This document shows positions 7,347-12,632 of a stretch of DNA of 14,749 nucleotides, one piece after another. The translations under genes and the position numbers were made by a program. Origin of the DNA: Armatimonadota bacterium. GTDB taxonomy: Bacteria > Armatimonadota > Hebobacteria > Hebobacterales > WVXJ01. How positions within the stretch are numbered: the stretch's first letter is position 1; each line of letters begins with the position of its first letter. A model generated the notes under the pieces. It saw nothing but the letters and a program-made list of their open reading frames with translations, made no database searches and was not told the origin of the DNA. Location of the stretch: positions 72,243 through 86,991 of the forward strand of contig WVXJ01000104.1 in assembly GCA_011773575.1 (NCBI GenBank), in the 5' to 3' direction.

Positions 7347-7570
7347 GCAAAGTTCCGAGCCTTCCGTATACTGAGATTGTGCGAGCCCTGCAAAGAGACG
7401 GTTGGACAGGGCTTCGCCAACGAGGCAGCCATATACGCCTCCAGAAGACCACAGGGAATGAAGTTCTTAAGTTGACCATTCCCGCCCATAAGCCCGTTAA
7501 ACGCTCCACCCTTGCCCACATCTTGAAGCAAGCCCGACTCGATGTAGATGAGTTTCTCGACCTGCTCTAG
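7343..7570 (+). CDS. hicA: HicA-family mRNA interferase toxin
   Basis: The 75-residue protein is a HicA/YcfA-type double-stranded RNA-binding-fold RNase that cleaves mRNA and stops translation until HicB neutralises it. The family layout is clear: YTEIVRALQRDGWTGLRQRGSH at the start with the catalytic His30 in GSHIRL, then KLTIPAHKPVKRSTLAHILKQA and a C-terminal VDEFLDLL. Translation starts at GTG 7343, overlapping the hicB stop (7344-7346) by the GTGA arrangement. The start codon is confirmed by that overlap and by the family's length. The antitoxin-first gene order is common in hicBA loci. The stop codon lies within a compact inverted repeat (7559-7576). All catalytic features are present, so the toxin looks intact. 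Confidence 0.9.
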   Translation: MSKVPSLPYTEIVRALQRDGWTGLRQRGSHIRLQKTTGNEVLKLTIPAHKPVKRSTLAHILKQARLDVDEFLDLL

Positions 7571-7576
7571 CAGGTC
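7559..7576. repeat. Compact inverted repeat at the hicA 3' end
   Basis: GACCTGCTCTAGCAGGTC has 8-base perfect arms separated by CT. It spans the last hicA codons and stop. The spacing is too tight for a full hairpin, and no T-run follows, so it looks more like a protein-binding dyad than a terminator. Related arms recur at 7627-7648. Confidence 0.55.
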
Positions 7577-7607
7577 TCGCAGATCTCAGCCTGCGGCTAC
7601 CAAACGC

Positions 7608-7637
7608 TCGAAACCGCGCCCGAGAACCTGCTATAAT
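7608..7637 (+). promoter_or_regulatory. Promoter of the beta-propeller gene
   Basis: A perfect TATAAT (7632-7637) is preceded by TGC (7629-7631) as an extended -10. A weak -35 (TCGAAA, 7608-7613, 4 of 6) lies 18 bases upstream. The -10 box is bracketed by CCTGCT (7627-7632) and AGCAGG (7643-7648), the same arms as the dyad at 7559-7576. Confidence 0.6.
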
Positions 7638-7648
7638 ACCAGAGCAGG
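7627..7648. repeat. Inverted repeat bracketing a -10 box
   Basis: CCTGCT (7627-7632) and AGCAGG (7643-7648) are inverted arms with 10 bases between them. They enclose the TATAAT of the following promoter. Together with flanking GA(A) and (A)TCTC they repeat the arrangement at 7559-7580, so a regulator bound here would cover the -10 element. Confidence 0.5.
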
Positions 7649-7677
7649 ATCTCACGATTCCGCGAAGAGACCTTGAC

Positions 7678-8997
7678 ATGAACAGCAAGCGATGGTTGCT
7701 CGTCGGCTTCATCGTGGCATTGACCTTAATCGGGTTCAGCGTGGCGTTGCTCCGCCGGCTACCTGACGAATCTGTCACCTCCTTGCATGCTGTCTCTCCT
7801 TCGTCGGTGGTGAATGAATCCTGGAGGTTCACTTCCCCGGATCTTACCTTGTATGGGCCTCTTACCATCTTTGAAGATAATCTTGTCGTTTTGTGCGATA
7901 AGTCCGACAAAGAGGATGATGTCGGAGACAGCGTACTAATACTCCTTGATCGGCATACCGGCGAACCTAAGTGGAAAGCATCGCTTGGCGGCCCCAGACA
8001 CTTCGGCCGACCTCTACTCGTGAATCAGTCAATAGTAGGCACGGTCTCACGCGTCGGCGATTTCGAGGGACCCTTTCGATTGACTGTCTTGAGTATTGAT
8101 ACTGGAAAGGTGCTTTGGACGCGGCCTCTTTCGCATAAAGAAGGGACTGGCCGGCACTCCCTCAGTCTACTGGACGGCCACATTCTCATAACAACACATG
8201 ATTCAGGGAGCGGATGGCTACCTGGCGCTGACACGACAGACACTCTCGCTTCCTATTCGGCGGAGACCGGTGAGAGAAAGTGGGTGGTGGAGCTGGATGG
8301 CACACATGTAGGACCGCCAACAAACCTAGGCAAACGCCTTTTCATTACCTGGGTGTTAGAGAACTCAAATGGCGAGGCTAAGGGAGGCATAGATTGCCTT
8401 GATATAGGCTCCGGGAAGCGCCTTTGGAGGCACCTGCTGCCCAGTTCCATTGCGAAAAGGCTTGATCAATTCGGGGATATTAATCCCGCTGCTTCGAGTA
8501 TGGAGCGAGTGTTTGTGGTTAGCGGGAGCGCAGGCACGACATGCCTCTCTGCAGTTACAGGGGAAACTCTTTGGTACGCCCCTCACCTTCAAGGGCAGCC
8601 GCTGATCGTGGCTAAAGAAAGGCTGGTCGGCTCCGCTGGAAGTGTTTTTTCTACAGGAACGCTGCGTGAGCGAGGAGCCATTTGGGCCGCCTCACCGCGT
8701 ACCGGCGAGTTCCTCTGGTACAGAGAATTGCCTTACCCGGTTAAAGGAACGTCTCTTGGAAAGACGGATGGTCTCGTATATGCTCTCGCCGTGACAAGCG
8801 TAGTACGAGAACGCAACCCTGATGTCCACACCAAGATCGTATGGTTTGAAATCGACAATGGCGAGGTAGTTGCAGAATGGTCCTCATCCGCGCTATCGGT
8901 TGGTAGACACGATAGGGTCGTTGCTAGCGACAGAGTGTACGTGCCCTTGAGCGAGGAAGGGGTGGTGGCTCTTGAGCTACGGAGAAGTGACCCTTAA
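7678..8997 (+). CDS. Membrane-anchored PQQ-type beta-propeller repeat protein
   Basis: The 439-residue protein starts with a short basic N-terminus and one hydrophobic segment (residues 6-25), a signal anchor or uncleaved signal peptide, so the rest should be extracytoplasmic. The body contains at least six PQQ/quinoprotein-like blade motifs, TG-x3-W: at 94-99, 142-147, 197-202, 245-250, 294-299 and 342-347, each after a DRHT-, SIDT- or SAET-type turn. The pattern resembles outer-wall repeats of PQQ-like beta-propellers (BamB-like and related). There is no sign of a PQQ dehydrogenase active site, cofactor ligands or a Cys-Cys pair, so a binding or scaffold role is more likely than catalysis. 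The start is ATG 7678 with a weak AGAGA SD. Codon use seems less CTG-rich than in argS and rluB, consistent with a different origin. Function is unknown. Confidence 0.85.
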   Translation: MNSKRWLLVGFIVALTLIGFSVALLRRLPDESVTSLHAVSPSSVVNESWRFTSPDLTLYGPLTIFEDNLVVLCDKSDKEDDVGDSVLILLDRHTGEPKWKASLGGPRHFGRPLLVNQSIVGTVSRVGDFEGPFRLTVLSIDTGKVLWTRPLSHKEGTGRHSLSLLDGHILITTHDSGSGWLPGADTTDTLASYSAETGERKWVVELDGTHVGPPTNLGKRLFITWVLENSNGEAKGGIDCLDIGSGKRLWRHLLPSSIAKRLDQFGDINPAASSMERVFVVSGSAGTTCLSAVTGETLWYAPHLQGQPLIVAKERLVGSAGSVFSTGTLRERGAIWAASPRTGEFLWYRELPYPVKGTSLGKTDGLVYALAVTSVVRERNPDVHTKIVWFEIDNGEVVAEWSSSALSVGRHDRVVASDRVYVPLSEEGVVALELRRSDP

Positions 8998-9035
8998 CCC
9001 CTCGCTGACTGACCCGTTCGGCGGCTCCTCGGCGG

Positions 9036-9383
9036 CTAGTCCTCGCTGATTTTGGGTGGGCCGGATTCGGTGGGATAGCCGGCTTCTATCCAATCTTTGA
9101 TGCCGCCCTCGTAATCCACGATGTTCGTGTAACCCATCTCTTCCAGGGCCTTGCCGGCGGAGGGGCTTGCGGTACATTCGAAGTTGGCGCAGTAGACGAT
9201 TATCTCTTTGTCCTTGTCCGGCAAGACTGTGGGAGCCTGCTCCTTTAAGTCTTCCAATGGGATATTGATTGACCCTTTGATACGGGCTTTCATAAAACTC
9301 TCCGGGGAAAGGACATATACCACCACAAGATTATCGCCTCTCTCCAATTTCTCTTTGAGGGCTTCCTTTGTGATTGTCTGCAT
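9036..9383 (-). CDS. Single-domain rhodanese-like protein
   Basis: The 115-residue protein is one rhodanese domain, a family that transfers sulfane sulfur through a catalytic Cys persulfide. Seen in sequence are the early ITKEALKEKLERGDNLVVVYV strand, the KGSINIPLEDL segment (37-46), the active-site loop with Cys65 in IIVYCANFEC (61-70), the helix TASPSAGKALEEMGY (71-85) and the C-terminal GGIKDWIEAGYP (93-104). A second Cys lies at 70. The loop sequence differs from the classical CRxGx[RT] type but retains the Cys. The start is ATG 9383 with a GGGAGGAA SD (9398-9391) 7 bases upstream; the frame remains open upstream to 9578 but has no SD there and no homology. The gene is convergent with the propeller gene, 38 bases away. 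The physiological sulfur donor and acceptor are unknown. Confidence 0.9.
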   Translation of the reverse strand: MQTITKEALKEKLERGDNLVVVYVLSPESFMKARIKGSINIPLEDLKEQAPTVLPDKDKEIIVYCANFECTASPSAGKALEEMGYTNIVDYEGGIKDWIEAGYPTESGPPKISED

Positions 9384-9786
9384 GGCCCGGTTCCTCCCAA
9401 GCTTGAGTTGAGACGGGTTTGTCGCTGGTTTATTATGGCAAGGACTTCTGCGGAGCCTTATCACTCGCTTGTTCAGTTTCGAACATAATCCGGAGATTCC
9501 GGAGAATTGCGGCCTTTTGAGGACATTAACTGAGATTACAACCGGTATGCAGAGGCTTAGGTGTGGTGATCCGGTCAATAGTAAGAGGGAAAATCCATCG
9601 AATAAGGAATTGGGATTAGGTTGGCTTGTGCTCCGCGAAGTTCGCGCACATTGTTAAGCAGTCGCTTATACTGGCTGCGGTTTGAGGTTTGCGACAATAC
9701 AGCGTAGAAAGGGAATGTGGACTGCACTCCAAGATGGGAAACCACCCCGGATATCAAGTTTCAATAATATACCAAAGGATGAAAGA
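9384..9786. other. Divergent intergenic region, rhodanese / SRPBCC gene
   Basis: This 403-base gap between two divergent genes contains a possible extended -10 for the rhodanese gene (TGC-CATAAT, minus strand, 9440-9432), a possible -10 TATACT (9667-9672) for the forward gene, and a 13-base palindrome just upstream of it. Upstream in-frame extensions of both genes are open but lack SD and family similarity. No tRNA-like or riboswitch-like fold was recognised. Confidence 0.5.
9634..9646. promoter_or_regulatory. Odd palindrome, candidate operator
   Basis: CGCGAAGTTCGCG is a perfect 6+1+6 palindrome. It overlaps the expected -35 position (9644-9649) of a promoter whose -10 would be TATACT at 9667-9672 upstream of the SRPBCC gene. 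With a one-base centre it suits a dimeric repressor better than an RNA hairpin. Function is inferred from position only. Confidence 0.4.
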
Positions 9787-10230
9787 ATGCCTGAGATTCG
9801 CGTTGAAGAAGTAGCTGATGCGCCTGTGGAGAAGGTGTATGAGATAGCGAAAGAGATCGAGCGGGCTCCGGAATGGATGCCGGATGTGGAGAGTATTACT
9901 GTGCTTTCTCGAGAAGGAGAAGTTGTGACAAGCCGCTGGGAGGGCCGCGTCGAGGAGTTCAAGCGGACACTCAACTGGACTGAGGAAGATAGATGGGATG
10001 ATGCCCAGCATAAATGCGCCTTTCGCGCCATCGAGGGGGATTGGGATGTGTACGAAGGCGAGTGGGAGTTTATCCCCGAAGGCGAAAAAACTCGTATGCG
10101 CATGCGGCTGAATTTCGAATTCAATGTGCCTCTCATCGGCCCCCTCATTAAGGGGCTGCTGAAGAAACTGGTGGAGAAGAATAGCCGGGGGATGCTCCAA
10201 GCCCTCGCCAAACGCGCGGCGGAGGAGTAA
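9787..10230 (+). CDS. SRPBCC / START-like (Coq10-polyketide-cyclase-type) protein
   Basis: The 147-residue protein fits the SRPBCC helix-grip fold, which forms a hydrophobic cavity for lipids or aromatic ligands. The pattern is IRVEEVADAPVEKVYEIAKEIERAPEWMPDVESITVL (residues 4-40, strand, helix, then the W-P-E/D-V turn), then SRWEGRV, the paired strands WDVYEGEWEFIPEG (86-99) and RMRMRLNFEF (103-112), and a long C-terminal helix (about 117-147) with GLLKKLVEKNSRGML. Similar small proteins are annotated as polyketide cyclase/dehydrase or aromatase-cyclase relatives, but such labels do not define substrate. The chosen ATG 9787 has AAAGGA (9774-9779) 7 bases upstream. An in-frame upstream start at 9682 would add 35 residues unlike the family and is rejected. 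A strong hairpin (10243-10273) closes the transcript. Confidence 0.82.
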   Translation: MPEIRVEEVADAPVEKVYEIAKEIERAPEWMPDVESITVLSREGEVVTSRWEGRVEEFKRTLNWTEEDRWDDAQHKCAFRAIEGDWDVYEGEWEFIPEGEKTRMRMRLNFEFNVPLIGPLIKGLLKKLVEKNSRGMLQALAKRAAEE

Positions 10231-10242
10231 AGAGAAAACTTC

Positions 10243-10307
10243 CTGAGGGGGAAGCCACCGGTTTCCCCCTCAGACTCCCCTCCCGGTTTTCTCGGTTTTC
10301 TTTTTTT
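10243..10307 (+). terminator. Strong hairpin terminator, probably bidirectional
   Basis: CTGAGGGGGAA (10243-10253) and TTCCCCCTCAG (10263-10273) pair perfectly; the inner GCC-ACC-GGT (10254-10262) can extend the stem by three pairs (one G-T) with an ACC loop. Downstream, a T-rich stretch contains CGGTTTTCT twice and then seven Ts (10301-10307), about 28 bases after the stem. On the minus strand the stem is followed by GAAGTTTTCTCTTT. It lies 12 bases after the SRPBCC stop. Confidence 0.7.
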
Positions 10308-10405
10308 GCGCCTGACTGGCGAAAAAGAAGAAACCAAGCGAAATAGGAGAGGAGTCTTGCTGTCGGCAAGTGGTTCCTAGTATGGAATAATCCCCCTTGG
10401 AGTAA

Positions 10406-11794
10406 ATGAAGGTGGCGAAGTTTTCTAACGAATATGATGTGATCATTATCGGCGCGGGGCCGGCGGGGATTTTTGCCGCGCTGGAGTTGGCGAATTGCCC
10501 GGATCTGAAGGTACTGCTCTTGGAGAAGGGTGATGATATCGAGGCCCGCGTACAGCGCGCCGAGAGCAACCGCAAGCGGGACAAGGAAACACTGCTGAGC
10601 GGCTGGGGAGGTGCGGGTGCTTTCAGTGACGGCAAACTCACCATGTCGCCGGAGGTGGGGGGGCAACTCGCTTCTCTTCTTGACCAGGATGAAGTGGAGC
10701 GTCTCTTCGGTGAAGTGGACAGCACTTATCTGCGTTTTGGCGGTCCGGAGCAAATGTATGGGACCGATGACGAGGCCTTGGCGGAGTTGAGCCGCCGAGC
10801 AACCCTTGCTGATTTGCATTTGATTCCCACACGTATCCGCCATCTGGGGACAGACCGCTCTCCCGCGGTGCTTACCGAGATGCGCCGCGCACTGGAGGGC
10901 AAGGTGGAGATTCGCACCCGCGCCGAGGCGAAAGATATTCTTGCGGAAGATAGGCGCGCGGTAGGTGTTGAGACAGATAGCGGAGAGAAATTAGGGGCGA
11001 CGTACTTGATAGCTGCGCCGGGGCGAGTAGGCAGCCAGTGGCTGACTCAACAGAGTGAGCGGCTGGGCCTGGCGCGGACCGACAACCCGGTGGATGTGGG
11101 AGTGCGGGTGGAAGTGCCGGCCGCGGTAATGGAAGAGATTTGCCGGGTGGCGTATGAATCCAAACTCGTCTTCTACTCGAAATCCTTCGATGACAGGGTG
11201 CGAACCTTTTGCATGTGCCCCAATGGCGAAGTGGTGATGGAGTACAATGACGGTGTGATGACGGTTAACGGCCACTCCTACGCCGAAAAGAAGACAGACA
11301 ATACGAATTTTTCACTTTTGGTAAGCACCGCTTTCACCGAACCTTTCCGGGAGCCGATTGCCTACGGGCGCTATCTGGCATCTCTGGCGAATCTGCTGGG
11401 AGGAGGGGTTTTGGTGCAAAGGCTGGGAGATTTGCGGAGTGGACGGCGCTCCACCACCGAGCGAATTGAACACGGGCTGGTGAGTCCTACCTTGAAAGCG
11501 GCGACACCGGGTGATTTGAGTTTCGTCCTCCCCTATCGTCACCTCGCCGGCATCTTGGAGATGCTGGAGGCGATGGACAAATTGGCTCCGGGGGTGGCCT
11601 CCCGCCATACATTGCTGTATGGAGTGGAGGTGAAGTTCTACTCCGCGCGCCCCAAACTCTCTCCCTGTCTGGAGACCGAGGTGACCAACCTCTTTGCTGT
11701 CGGTGACGGTGCAGGTGTTACCCGCGGCCTGGTGCAAGCCTCCGCCTCAGGCCTACTCGCGGCGCGGGAGATACGCTCACGGCTGGGGCGGTAG
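10406..11794 (+). CDS. FAD-dependent dehydrogenase (COG2509-like)
   Basis: The 462-residue protein is an FAD-binding oxidoreductase. The N-terminal Rossmann motif is GAGPAG (16-21) after VIIIG, with the acidic ribose-binding residue in LLLEKG (37-42, E40). A signature GWGGAGAFSDGKL (66-78) is characteristic of the COG2509 FAD-dependent dehydrogenase group. The C-terminal FAD motif is NLFAVGDGAGVTRGLVQASASG (starting about 428, GDG at 433-435). A Cys-Met-Cys run occurs near residue 270 (FCMCPNGEVV), possibly a local metal or redox feature, though this is speculative. The substrate of this family is unknown. The start ATG 10406 has GGAG 4 bases upstream (TTGGAGTAA), slightly close. It is convergent with lysE, 14 bases apart. 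I find no strong upstream promoter. Confidence 0.87.
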   Translation: MKVAKFSNEYDVIIIGAGPAGIFAALELANCPDLKVLLLEKGDDIEARVQRAESNRKRDKETLLSGWGGAGAFSDGKLTMSPEVGGQLASLLDQDEVERLFGEVDSTYLRFGGPEQMYGTDDEALAELSRRATLADLHLIPTRIRHLGTDRSPAVLTEMRRALEGKVEIRTRAEAKDILAEDRRAVGVETDSGEKLGATYLIAAPGRVGSQWLTQQSERLGLARTDNPVDVGVRVEVPAAVMEEICRVAYESKLVFYSKSFDDRVRTFCMCPNGEVVMEYNDGVMTVNGHSYAEKKTDNTNFSLLVSTAFTEPFREPIAYGRYLASLANLLGGGVLVQRLGDLRSGRRSTTERIEHGLVSPTLKAATPGDLSFVLPYRHLAGILEMLEAMDKLAPGVASRHTLLYGVEVKFYSARPKLSPCLETEVTNLFAVGDGAGVTRGLVQASASGLLAAREIRSRLGR

Positions 11795-11808
11795 GGAAGG
11801 CACACGAA

Positions 11809-12492
11809 TCAGCCGGTGAGGAGTGTTGTGCCGCCGGTAACTGCAAAATAGATGCCCATTGCGAGCAGGAAGACGGCACAGGCGACCAGCACGATCCGGT
11901 AGGATTTGATACTCAGCCAGGAAACCCCTCTTGATACCGCGAAGGCGACCGCCCAGTACCACACCAGATCGGCGAGGATATGGCCCATGTAGAAGGCGCC
12001 GACGGCAAAGGGGCTGATTTGCAGGGCTTTGGTGAGAAGAGCCAGCCCGACGGTCACCCACCAGAGGGTCCAGTAGGGGTTGGAAACACTGCAGGCGGCT
12101 CCCAGCAGAACACACCGCAGCGCGCCGCCAGTCTGAGGTGCGATATCATGCTCGCCGTCTCTGCGCAGCGCGGCCATCGCCTGTTGGGCGGTCCGGGAGG
12201 AGTTGCGCGCCATCCCTGACCCCATCCAGATAAGCACCAGCCCACCGACCAGGCCGATGGTGCCGATTACGGGATTAAGATTCAGCAGACCGCCCAGGCC
12301 CAGCGCCACCCCGCTGACGAGGATGAGTTCAAGCAGGGCGTGGCCCAGGATTATCAAGGGACCTGCGAGAGTGCCCTTGCCCATTGCCTCTGTAATAGTC
12401 ACCGCAAGCAGCGGGCCGGGCACCAGCGCTCCGGAGAAAGCGATGAGGAAGGCCGAGACGAACAGCGCCAGTATTGCGGGAAGATCCTGCAT
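11809..12492 (-). CDS. LysE-family amino acid exporter
   Basis: The 227-residue protein is a LysE/RhtB-type secondary exporter, which removes amino acids (classically basic amino acids or homoserine/threonine) from the cytoplasm using the proton motive force. The family signature is near the N-terminus: FSGALVPGPLLAVTITEAM (19-37) with the PGP motif at 25-27. Six hydrophobic segments fit the fold: about 5-30, 40-68, 74-92, 123-155, 160-183 and 195-218. The central loop has the conserved SNPYWTLWW (137-145). A charged loop at about 95-120 separates the halves. The start ATG at 12492-12490 lacks a strong SD (GATGAGTAG). It is divergent from dnaE with 140 bases between them. Substrate cannot be assigned from sequence. 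Confidence 0.9.
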   Translation of the reverse strand: MQDLPAILALFVSAFLIAFSGALVPGPLLAVTITEAMGKGTLAGPLIILGHALLELILVSGVALGLGGLLNLNPVIGTIGLVGGLVLIWMGSGMARNSSRTAQQAMAALRRDGEHDIAPQTGGALRCVLLGAACSVSNPYWTLWWVTVGLALLTKALQISPFAVGAFYMGHILADLVWYWAVAFAVSRGVSWLSIKSYRIVLVACAVFLLAMGIYFAVTGGTTLLTG

Positions 12493-12559
12493 CTACTCAT
12501 CTATTCGACGCGGCGCGTCATCATCTTTCCGGCTTTCGCGGGGTTGTGACCGATTTTGC

Positions 12560-12588
12560 TTTACAGGCCTGTACGGGTGTGTTATGAT
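12560..12588 (+). promoter_or_regulatory. Strong sigma70-type promoter for dnaE
   Basis: TTTACA (12560-12565, 5 of 6) and TATGAT (12583-12588, 5 of 6) are 17 bases apart, with an extended-10 TGt before the -10 box. Transcription would start near 12595, leaving a leader of about 38 bases before dnaE. Confidence 0.75.
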
Positions 12589-12632
12589 TTTTCGGCTTCC
12601 TTGAAATCCCGCGTCGCGTAAGGAGCATTGCG

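Noticed and set aside
9384..9578. Upstream extension of the rhodanese frame
   Set aside because: Open but without SD or family similarity; ATG 9383 has a strong SD and gives a complete single-domain rhodanese.
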